DNA from: Lentzea sp.
GTDB taxonomy: Bacteria; Actinomycetota; Actinomycetes; Mycobacteriales; Pseudonocardiaceae
NCBI GenBank assembly: GCA_030146905.1
Contig: JASLAV010000086.1
Coordinates: 1-8,144 of the forward strand
DNA: 8,144 nucleotides
Reading direction: 5' to 3'
Made by a program: the position numbers and the translations under genes. The notes under the pieces were generated by a model. That model worked only from the letters and a program-made list of their open reading frames with translations, did not search any database and had not been told where the DNA came from. Positions 1 to 5,503 of this stretch are shown here, in pieces. Positions within the stretch are counted from its first letter, which is position 1; every line of letters starts with the position of its first letter.

Positions 1-338
1 TGCAGTTGCTTGCCGAACCGGATTGGCGCGGTGCTGAACCACGGGCGCTGTGGGAGTATGCCGTGCTGGCCGAGGATTGGGAGACCTCGCCGGACCAGGA
101 CAGATGCCGTCGTTGGTCGCTCGTGGCGACGGCCGTGGAGGGTCACGCTCTGATACTCGACCGAGACCATGCAGGTGAACCACGTATCCGCCTCGAGTCC
201 CTCGGTCAACGCGCTCGCAGATGATCGACGCGGCCTCAGCTCGGGGAGTTGCTGCCGCCGCAGCTGCGCGAGCGCCTGGCGGACGTCTTCCCGGACGGCG
301 ACACGGGCACGGCCGAAGTCCCGGCGGTGCCCGCGTGA
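1..338 (+). pseudogene. 3' fragment of an unrecognised gene, interrupted by an in-frame TGA
   Basis: One reading frame enters from the left edge (first full codon at 3), meets TGA at 222-224, and continues open in the same frame to TGA at 336-338. I do not recognise the protein. The first part is Trp- and acid-rich (residues such as EPDWRG, LWEYAVLAEDWE). The second part (from 225) reads as a plausible acidic, amphipathic tail (ELLPPQLRERLADVFPDGD). By hand count, 26 of 72 codons before the stop end in A/T but only 2 of 37 after it, so the tail has the codon use of the native genes and the first part does not. Either a gene has acquired a nonsense codon, or two unrelated pieces have been joined. 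Alternatively the gene truly ends at 224 and the tail is a relic. No integrase, transposase or toxin motif is visible. The gene's start lies outside the window. Confidence 0.45.
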
Positions 339-375
339 AAGGGGAAAAGGGGGAAGTGAGACCCAAACTGAGAAA

Positions 376-409
376 CAGAGGCCCGGTACCAAGCGGTACC
401 GGGCCTCTG
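376..409 (-). terminator. Rho-independent terminator of the tRNA-Ser/tRNA-Arg unit
   Basis: A perfect 15-bp stem (arms 376-390 and 395-409) with a 4-base loop starts 5 bases beyond the 3' end of tRNA-Arg. On the minus strand it is followed by a T-rich stretch (GTTTCTCAGTTTG), which fits an intrinsic terminator in that direction. On the plus strand no T-tract follows, so efficient termination of the left-hand gene is less likely. Confidence 0.85.
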
Positions 410-414
410 AGCAG

Positions 415-487
415 TGCGCTCGGCAGGATTCGAACCTGCAACCTTCTGATCCGTAGTCAGATGCTCTATCCGTTGAGCTACGAGCGC
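415..487 (-). tRNA. tRNA-Arg (anticodon ACG)
   Basis: The minus strand folds as a complete 73-nt cloverleaf. The acceptor stem is GCGCTCG paired with CGAGCGC, followed by an A discriminator. The D-arm has GCTC/GAGC, the anticodon stem is TCTGA/TCAGA with loop CTACGGA, and the T-arm is GCAGG-TTCGAAT-CCTGC. Loop position 34-36 is ACG (read as ICG), so it decodes CGU/CGC/CGA arginine codons. The 3' CCA is not encoded and must be added after transcription, as is common in actinomycetes. It lies 42 nt downstream of tRNA-Ser, with its own A/T-rich upstream element. Confidence 0.97.
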
Positions 488-497
488 GAGCTATTCA

Positions 498-503
498 ATT
501 GTA
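498..503 (-). promoter_or_regulatory. Candidate -10 element for tRNA-Arg
   Basis: The minus strand reads TACAAT, five of six matches to the sigma-70-type consensus, ending 10 bases before the mature 5' end of tRNA-Arg. It sits in the only A/T-rich patch of the 42-nt inter-tRNA spacer. No good -35 hexamer is visible 16-18 bases upstream. The tRNA may therefore be transcribed both from here and by read-through from tRNA-Ser. Confidence 0.4.
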
Positions 504-529
504 ACCGATCCCCTAGAGGCTCGGCCTTG

Positions 530-619
530 CGGAGGCTCCGGGATTTGAACCCGGGATGGGGGGTTACCCCAAACCGCATTAGCAGTGCGGCGCCATAGAC
601 CAGACTAGGCGAAGCCTCC
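530..619 (-). tRNA. tRNA-Ser (anticodon GCT)
   Basis: The minus strand gives a 90-nt class II tRNA. The acceptor stem is GGAGGCT with AGCCTCC, with a G discriminator. The anticodon stem is CCGCA/TGCGG with loop CTGCTAA (anticodon GCT, reading AGC/AGU serine codons). A long G/C-rich variable arm built on GGGG/CCCC is present, as expected for serine tRNAs, and the T-arm is CCGGG-TTCAAAT-CCCGG. CCA is not encoded. It is the promoter-proximal member of the tRNA pair. Confidence 0.97.
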
Positions 620-645
620 CGGGACCATCCTCGGCCACGACGCAT

Positions 646-675
646 AGGTTACACAGGTCCTCAACCGACTTGCAA
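646..675 (-). promoter_or_regulatory. Candidate promoter of the tRNA-Ser/tRNA-Arg unit
   Basis: On the minus strand TTGCAA (670-675, 4/6 to TTGACA) is followed after 18 bases by TAACCT (646-651). TAACCT fits the actinobacterial TANNNT -10 pattern and is preceded by TGTG, an extended -10-like feature. The -10 lies 26 bases upstream of the mature tRNA-Ser 5' end, giving a short leader for RNase P to remove. Position and composition fit, but the call is from pattern only. Confidence 0.45.
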
Positions 676-774
676 AACGCCCCCCTGCCGACCCCGAACG
701 CGCTGGTCAGAGCACATGCGGAAGGGCGGAGGAGGGCGCTAAAGCCCAGGTCGCGGGAGATGAAGTGACCTAGA

Positions 775-2721
775 TCATTCCGCGGCGAGTTCCAGGAACG
801 GTTGGAGGGATTCCGGATTGCGCAGCGCTCCCCTGCTCACGGCCTTCTCGGGGTCCGCTCCCGCGAGGATCTTCTTGACCGGGACCTCGCACTTCTTGCC
901 GTTCAGCGTTCGCGGGATCTCGGCGACGGCGACGAAGCGGTTCGGGACGTGGCGCGGGGACAGCGAAGCGCGCAGTTCCTTGCGCAGCAAAGGTTCCACG
1001 TCGGCGAGCGAGACGCCGTCCAGCACGACGAAGCAGAGCAGTTCGCCTTCCGTGACGCCGGACGTGTCGATCACCAGGGAGTCGGCTACGCCGTCGACGG
1101 ACTCGACCACGCGGTAGAACTCCGAGGTGCCCATGCGGACGCCGCCGCGGTTCAGGGTCGAGTCGGAGCGGCCGTAGATCACCGCCGAGCCCCGCGGGGT
1201 GATGCGGATCCAGTCGCCGTGGCGCCAGATTCCGGGATATGTGTCGAAGTACGCGTCGCGCAACCGCGAGCCGTCGGTGTCGCCCCAGAAGTAGACCGGC
1301 ATCGACGGCATGGGCTTGGTGATCACGAGCTCGCCCACCTCGTCGTCCAGGGCGTTGCCCGCTTCGTCGTAGGCGAGGACCGAGGCGCCCAGTGCCCGGC
1401 AGGAGAGTTCGCCCAGCCACACCGGGCGGTCGGGTGAGGCCGCCACGAAGGCCGTGCAGAGGTCGGTGCCGCCGGAGACGGACGCGATCTGGACGTCCTC
1501 GCCGATGGCGGAGGCGATCCAGCGGAAGCCTTCCGGCGTCAGGGGTGCGCCGGTCGAGCCGACCACGCGCAGGCCCGTCAGGTCGTAGGTCGCGGACGGG
1601 TCGAGGCCTTCCTTCAGGCACGACTGGACGTACGGGGCCGAGGTGCCGAAGTAGGTGACGCGGTGCTGTTCTGCCAAGTGCCACAACGTGTTCAGCGACG
1701 GATAGGCGGGACTGCCGTCGTACAGGACGATGGTCGTGCCCACCAGCAGGCCGCCCACCAGGTAGTTCCACATCATCCAGCCGGTGGTGGTGAACCAGAA
1801 GAAGCGGTCGCCCGGCCCCAGGTCGCCGTGCAGGGCCAGCATCTTCAGGTGTTCCACGACGATGCCGCCGTGGCCCTGGACGATGCCCTTGGGCAGGCCG
1901 GTGGTGCCGGACGAGTAGAGCACCCACAGCGGGTGGTCGAACGGCACCGGGGTGAACTCCAGCGCCGCGCCGTCGTTGGCCGCCAGCAGTTCCGCGAACG
2001 ACAGCGTGTCCGGCAGTGACGAGCCGTTGTCCAGGTAGTCGATCAGGACGGTGGCGCGCAGGCCCGGCAGCTGCGAGCGGATCTCCTCCACGACCGGGCG
2101 GCAGTCGAACGACCGTCCGTTGTAGACGTAGCCGGAGACCGCGACGAACACCGCCGGCTCGATCTGGGTGAAGCGGTCGGCGACGGCTCGCGCGCCGAAG
2201 TCCGGGGAGCACGACGACCACGTGGCGCCCAGGGAGGCGGCCGCCAGGAAGGCGATCAGGGCCTCGGGGGCGTTCGGGACGAGTGCCACCACCCGGTCAC
2301 CTTCGGAGACGCCCAGAGAGGCCAACGCGGCCCGAAAAGCGGCCACGCGCGAACGCAGCGCACCGAACGTCAAAGAAGATGCGACGCCGTCTTCCCGATG
2401 GAAGATCACGGCGAGGTCGTCGTCACCGCCGCGGCGCAACGCGTGCTCGGCGTAGTTCAGCGTCGCACCGGGGAACCACCGCGCTCCCGGCATCTCCGGC
2501 GAGCCCAGCACCCGCTCGGGAGCGCTGTGGAACCGGACGTCGAAGTACGCGGCCACGGCGCCCCAGAACCCCTCGAGGTCGGAGACCGACCACTCCCACA
2601 GCGACTCGTAGTCGGGGAAGTCGTGGCCGCGTTCAGAGCGCAACCACGTCCTGAAGGCGGTCATCCCGTTGTCCCTCGTGGGGTCGGGGCGCCACAGCAG
2701 TTCGACGTCGGTGTCGGTCAT
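775..2721 (-). CDS. aacS: Acetoacetate--CoA ligase (acetoacetyl-CoA synthetase)
   Basis: This 648-residue ANL-superfamily adenylate-forming enzyme activates acetoacetate with ATP and CoA to acetoacetyl-CoA in the cytosol, feeding ketone bodies or poly-3-hydroxybutyrate breakdown products into acyl-CoA metabolism. The N-terminus has the family's LWRP...FPDYESLWEWS region and the RWFPGATLNYAEH signature at 81-93, and the length matches the usual ~650. ANL motifs are in order: YSSGTTGLPKG at 269-279 (phosphate loop), SVSGGTD at 414-420, HGDW at 501-504, GRSDSTLNRGGVRMG at 517-531 (hinge), and PRTLNGKK at 603-610 with the catalytic lysine at K609. Streptomyces AacS is known to be inactivated by acetylation at this lysine. 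ATG at 2721 is chosen because it begins the family N-terminus; the ribosome-binding site is weak. It lies 79 bp after espG, with possible operators between. Only a 4-bp stem is seen beyond the stop (734-747), too weak to call a terminator. Confidence 0.93.
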   Translation of the reverse strand: MTDTDVELLWRPDPTRDNGMTAFRTWLRSERGHDFPDYESLWEWSVSDLEGFWGAVAAYFDVRFHSAPERVLGSPEMPGARWFPGATLNYAEHALRRGGDDDLAVIFHREDGVASSLTFGALRSRVAAFRAALASLGVSEGDRVVALVPNAPEALIAFLAAASLGATWSSCSPDFGARAVADRFTQIEPAVFVAVSGYVYNGRSFDCRPVVEEIRSQLPGLRATVLIDYLDNGSSLPDTLSFAELLAANDGAALEFTPVPFDHPLWVLYSSGTTGLPKGIVQGHGGIVVEHLKMLALHGDLGPGDRFFWFTTTGWMMWNYLVGGLLVGTTIVLYDGSPAYPSLNTLWHLAEQHRVTYFGTSAPYVQSCLKEGLDPSATYDLTGLRVVGSTGAPLTPEGFRWIASAIGEDVQIASVSGGTDLCTAFVAASPDRPVWLGELSCRALGASVLAYDEAGNALDDEVGELVITKPMPSMPVYFWGDTDGSRLRDAYFDTYPGIWRHGDWIRITPRGSAVIYGRSDSTLNRGGVRMGTSEFYRVVESVDGVADSLVIDTSGVTEGELLCFVVLDGVSLADVEPLLRKELRASLSPRHVPNRFVAVAEIPRTLNGKKCEVPVKKILAGADPEKAVSRGALRNPESLQPFLELAAE

Positions 2722-2742
2722 GCCCCATGTCTAGTTGAGGCG

Positions 2743-2766
2743 CAACCGCACGTCCATGTGTGATTG
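2743..2766. promoter_or_regulatory. Imperfect dyad upstream of acetoacetyl-CoA synthetase
   Basis: Arms CAACCGCAC (2743-2751) and GTGTGATTG (2758-2766) match as inverted repeats at 7 of 9 positions around a 6-base spacer. The dyad is 21 bp upstream of the start codon, where a repressor would block transcription. No regulator is identified. It could be chance. Confidence 0.25.
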
Positions 2767-2792
2767 GCGGACTTGCCCCAGCTCACCTGTGT

Positions 2793-2806
2793 GGGTAGCG
2801 CTACCC
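2793..2806. promoter_or_regulatory. Perfect 14-bp palindrome, LacI-family-operator-like
   Basis: GGGTAGCGCTACCC is a perfect palindrome with a central AGCGCT, overlapping the espG stop codon (2801-2803) and lying 71 bp upstream of the acetoacetyl-CoA synthetase start. The form resembles actinomycete LacI/GalR-family operators such as the CebR box (TGGGAGCGCTCCCA). It has no loop and no T-tract, so it is a poor terminator. Which regulator binds it, if any, is unknown. Confidence 0.35.
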
Positions 2807-3556
2807 CGCCGCCAGCAGCTCGTCGACGGCGTTCGTCAGCCGCACCGCGTCGGTCGGGGCCAGCACGAGCCAGTCGTTCTGCCTGCGCAGGAGGTAACGG
2901 CCCTCGCGGGTGTCCAGCCACGACACCGAACGGCCGGTCGGGCGCGGGACGCCGTCGCGGTTGCGGGCGGTCAGGCCCAGCTCGCCGCCGCCGATGCGGG
3001 ACGTGACGAGGCGCAGCAACGTGTGCGCCTCCGGTTCGCGGATGCCGGCGTCGCGCAGGACCTCCAGGAACGCCTGCTTGCCCTCCTGCTCACCCGCCCT
3101 GCCCGCGCGGACGTAGTCGTCCCAGCGCACGTTCACGGCACGGCCGGTGCCCGGCGCGAGGCCCGGCAACGACGACACCGTGGCCGAGGCCAGCGAGGTC
3201 GGGCGGAACGAGTACAGGTGCACCTCGCCGTTCACGCGGGCGGCGAAAGCTCCGCCCCAGCCCGCGCAGGCGATGCCACGGGCCAGTTCGGCGCCCTTGA
3301 AGTACGCGATCTCCAGCGCGCGGTCGAACTCGCCGAGGCCGCTGATCAGCGCGCGGAGGTCCGGGTCCGGACGCTGCACGGTGCCCAGCCTGCGAGCGTG
3401 CAGCGTGCGCGAGCTCTCCTCGACGAGGCGCTGCCGCGCCGCTCGGGTGGCCCCGAAGTGGGGCGTTCCGAGCGGCACGGTGCGGTCCTCGCCGTGCACG
3501 GCTTCCCACAGCAGGAAGAACTCCTGAGAGCTCACCGTGAACTGGCGATCGGTCAC
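2801..3556 (-). CDS. espG: EspG-family ESX (type VII) secretion-associated chaperone
   Basis: This 251-residue soluble protein belongs to the EspG family, cytosolic chaperones that bind the tip of PPE-type substrates and keep them soluble until they reach the ESX secretion ATPase. The diagnostic C-terminal block GRSVSWLDTREGRYL (208-222) is followed by a helical end with DAVRLTNAVDELL. The N-terminus (FTVSSQEFFLLWEAV, 6-20) fits the family's first strand and helix. There is no signal peptide or membrane segment. The GTG start at 3556 overlaps the TGA of the PPE-like gene by four bases (GTGA), so translation is probably coupled. The start also sits in a 19-bp palindrome, and no strong Shine-Dalgarno is visible. 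It is the last gene of the three-gene operon, immediately after its presumed client. Confidence 0.85.
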   Translation of the reverse strand: MTDRQFTVSSQEFFLLWEAVHGEDRTVPLGTPHFGATRAARQRLVEESSRTLHARRLGTVQRPDPDLRALISGLGEFDRALEIAYFKGAELARGIACAGWGGAFAARVNGEVHLYSFRPTSLASATVSSLPGLAPGTGRAVNVRWDDYVRAGRAGEQEGKQAFLEVLRDAGIREPEAHTLLRLVTSRIGGGELGLTARNRDGVPRPTGRSVSWLDTREGRYLLRRQNDWLVLAPTDAVRLTNAVDELLAAG

Positions 3557-3565
3557 TGACCGATC
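3547..3565 (-). promoter_or_regulatory. Hairpin/palindrome centred on the espG start codon
   Basis: GATCGGTCACTGACCGATC has perfect 9-base arms (3547-3555 and 3557-3565) around one central base. In the minus-strand mRNA a realistic fold is a 7-bp stem (GAUCGGU/ACCGAUC) with loop CAGUG, which displays the GUG start and part of the UGA stop. Such a structure could block independent initiation at espG and make it depend on ribosomes finishing the PPE-like gene. A DNA-binding role cannot be excluded. Confidence 0.45.
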
Positions 3566-4827
3566 ACCGGCGGGGCCGCCTTGCGGTCCACTCCGAAGAC
3601 GTTGTCGTCCTCTTCCAGGTAGCTCGCGCTCTTGTGCTCGCGCGAGTCGTCACGGCCACCGGCCGCTCCGGGGGCACCGGCCATCGGCGCGGCACCCATC
3701 GCGAGCGGGTTCTGGAACGCCTTGGTCTGGTTGCCGGCCGGCTGCGACGCGGCAGCCGCCGCGGCACCGGCGCCACCGCGCGAACCCTCGCTCACACCGG
3801 CAGCGCCACCGGCGACACCGGGGCCGCCGGGGCCGCCGGGACCACTCGCGCCACCACCGCCCTGACCGCCGGAGCCCGGGCTGAACGGACGGGCCATGCC
3901 CGTGCCGCCGCCGAAACCGCCGCCGCCACCACCACGTCCACCACCGCCACCGCCGCCGAACCGCGACGACGTGCTCGTGGTGCCGCGGTTCTGGTTGGTC
4001 GTGCCGGGGGTCGCCACCGGGGCGCCCGTGGCACCGCCGGGGGTCGTGTCCGGGGTGCCCGGCGTGCGGGTTCCGCCGAGGTCGGGGTTGACCGGCGTCG
4101 GGTTGATCGGGTTCACCGGAGGCGTGAACTGCTGCGGCACGGTCTGGTCGACCGCGGCCGAGTCGCGCTGGAACGCCGCCATGACGTCCGCCGCGCGGCG
4201 GTGCGAGGCGTCGCTGGCCGCGAGGGCCTCGACGGGGCTGGTGCCGATGGCCGCGAAGCCGCTGAACTCACCCGTCGACCGCACCAGGCCCGCGTCCTGC
4301 ACACCCGGCACGGAGCCGAACCCGTCGACCTGGTCGATCGTGGTCAGCCGGTCGGCAGGGCGCAGAACCGCGCTGGGCGCCTGCACGTCGCCCGCCGCCG
4401 GCGTCTCCGGGGGCGCCGGAGGCGGCGGCATCGCGGCACGGGCCGCCTCGACGTTGCTCGTCTCGAGCGTGATGGCGGCGGAGACCTTGGTCGCGTAGTT
4501 CGCGGTGTCGTCGACCCAGTTGGTGACCTCGGTCAGACCGTCACGGGCGAGGCGCGCCGACTCGCTGTCCCAGCCGACGCTCGAGTCCTCGACGGCCTTG
4601 AGCAGGTTCACGCGCACGGCGGCGATGTCCTCGCCGATCTTCTGCCAGTTCGTGGCCGCGGCCTGCGCACCGGCGAGGTTCACGCCCGTGTGCACCATCT
4701 TGTAGAGCGCCTCGTGCGAGTAGGTCATCCAGTCGACCGGCTCGTGCAGGAGGCTGCGGTCGTACTTGTTGTCGTTGTGGTGGTGCGACCCGTTGCCGCC
4801 CTTGTTGTCGTTCGACCCGTAGCTCAC
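3553..4827 (-). CDS. PPE-like type VII secretion substrate with glycine-rich linker
   Basis: This 424-residue protein has three parts. Residues ~30-134 form a helical head of PPE/WXG type: DWMTYSHEALYKMVHTG (32-48), a long helix, a GWDSESA turn (85-91, in the position of WXG) and a second helix ending AARAAMPPPP. A short helix AADVMAAFQRDSAAV follows at 212-226. Residues ~235-390 are a disordered Pro/Thr then Gly-rich linker, with a near-pure Gly run at 291-308. A short ordered-looking tail YLEEDDNVFGVDRKAAPPVIGQ (403-424) ends the protein; as I recall, similar PPVIG tails occur in other Pseudonocardiales PPE-like proteins. No signal peptide is seen, as expected for ESX substrates. The GTG start at 4827 overlaps the preceding stop (GTGA), with a G-rich Shine-Dalgarno-like tract just upstream. 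EspG encoded next is the likely chaperone. Its target and role after secretion are unknown. Confidence 0.8.
   Translation of the reverse strand: MSYGSNDNKGGNGSHHHNDNKYDRSLLHEPVDWMTYSHEALYKMVHTGVNLAGAQAAATNWQKIGEDIAAVRVNLLKAVEDSSVGWDSESARLARDGLTEVTNWVDDTANYATKVSAAITLETSNVEAARAAMPPPPAPPETPAAGDVQAPSAVLRPADRLTTIDQVDGFGSVPGVQDAGLVRSTGEFSGFAAIGTSPVEALAASDASHRRAADVMAAFQRDSAAVDQTVPQQFTPPVNPINPTPVNPDLGGTRTPGTPDTTPGGATGAPVATPGTTNQNRGTTSTSSRFGGGGGGGRGGGGGGFGGGTGMARPFSPGSGGQGGGGASGPGGPGGPGVAGGAAGVSEGSRGGAGAAAAAASQPAGNQTKAFQNPLAMGAAPMAGAPGAAGGRDDSREHKSASYLEEDDNVFGVDRKAAPPVIGQ
3904..3957 (-). repeat. GGN codon run encoding polyglycine
   Basis: Residues 291-308 of the PPE-like protein are almost all glycine (broken by one Arg and one Phe), encoded by reiterated GGC/GGT codons. 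This is low-complexity sequence prone to replication slippage, so linker length probably varies between strains. It appears as CCG/CCA repeats on the plus strand. Confidence 0.7.
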
Positions 4828-5366
4828 CAGGACCCCCCGGCGTTCTTCATGGACTGCTCGGCCTGTTCGTCGGCATCGCGGATGTTGTCGCGGTTGCGGC
4901 TCAGCGCGTTGCTGATGTCGTCGAGGACCTTGAAGAGGTCCAGCAGGGCCTTGGCGGCACCGGAGTCCTCACCGACGGCGAGGTCGGCGAACCGCGCGCT
5001 GATCGCCTTGGCGACGGGGTTCTCCCCCAGTTGCAGCGGCGTGGCCAGTTGGTCGGTCGCGCGTTTCCACAGGTCCATGACCTGGTCGCGCGCGGCGTCG
5101 ACGGCCTTGATCAACGCGTCGGCCGCGTCGAAGTCGAGCGTCAGCTTGCCGCTGTCCGCCGCCTGGTCGAGCTTGGCCGCGGCGTCGCTCGCCTCCGCCT
5201 TGTCGACCAGCATCTGCTGCTGGAGGGCGGGTTTCGCCGCCGCCAGCTGCTCAGCCGTGATCGGCACGGTGGTCGACGTGGTCGTCGCGGTAGTCGGGTC
5301 GGGCGTCACCACAGGTACCGCCCCCGTGCCTGTCGTCGTGCCACTCGTCCCGGTGCCTTCAGCCAT
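4824..5366 (-). CDS. Helical 180-residue protein, first gene of the ESX-type operon
   Basis: I do not recognise a named family. Residues 5-35 are a Thr/Pro/Gly-rich, probably disordered N-terminus with no hydrophobic core, so it is not a signal peptide. Residues ~37-180 are Ala/Asp/Leu-rich helices (37-70, 81-108 with W100, 114-178), and the chain ends in AGGSW. Size and helix content suggest a WXG100-like or EspC-like partner of the PPE-like protein, but at 180 residues it is longer than the ~100 of WXG100 proteins, and no clear WXG or YxxxD/E motif is visible. ATG at 5366 has AGGGGG 9 bases upstream. Its TGA overlaps the GTG of the PPE-like gene by four bases, so the two are probably co-translated. 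The role as secretion partner is inferred from context only. Confidence 0.75.
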   Translation of the reverse strand: MAEGTGTSGTTTGTGAVPVVTPDPTTATTTSTTVPITAEQLAAAKPALQQQMLVDKAEASDAAAKLDQAADSGKLTLDFDAADALIKAVDAARDQVMDLWKRATDQLATPLQLGENPVAKAISARFADLAVGEDSGAAKALLDLFKVLDDISNALSRNRDNIRDADEQAEQSMKNAGGSW

Positions 5367-5406
5367 CCCTCACAACCCCCTGCACTGCATAACTCGTCAC
5401 CGCAGC

Positions 5407-5435
5407 ACTGGGCGTTACGCACCGCTACACCCAGT
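5407..5435. promoter_or_regulatory. Nested dyads in the leader of the ESX-type operon
   Basis: ACTGGG (5407-5412) and CCCAGT (5430-5435) are inverted repeats 17 bases apart, and between them lies the palindrome GCGTTACGC (5412-5420). This lies 41-69 bp upstream of the first start codon. It could be a regulator site or an mRNA leader hairpin, and the evidence is symmetry only. Confidence 0.25.
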
Positions 5436-5457
5436 CGGCCGTCCGAAGCACCACTTA

Positions 5458-5486
5458 GATGTACCCGGACGACGGTTCGGTTCCAA
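5458..5486 (-). promoter_or_regulatory. Candidate promoter of the ESX-type operon
   Basis: On the minus strand TTGGAA (5481-5486) is followed after 17 bases by TACATC (5458-5463). The hexamers match the sigma-70 consensus at 4/6 and 3/6, and the last base does not fit TANNNT, so the match is modest. It would place transcription start about 85 bases upstream of the first gene, just beyond the stop of the DLH-like gene at 5504. Confidence 0.28.
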
Positions 5487-5503
5487 TCCGCCGGAAAGAC
5501 CCC

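Noticed and set aside
1..338. Integrase or AICE replication gene next to the tRNA
   Set aside because: No tyrosine-recombinase HxxR...Y or other mobile-element motif could be seen in the fragment.
734..747. GGGC...GCCC hairpin as terminator of the acetoacetyl-CoA synthetase gene
   Set aside because: Only a 4-bp stem and no T-tract.
770..2221. 483-residue minus-strand frame inside the acetoacetyl-CoA synthetase gene
   Set aside because: It is the shifted shadow of the real gene, with an Arg/Pro-rich product and no recognisable domain.
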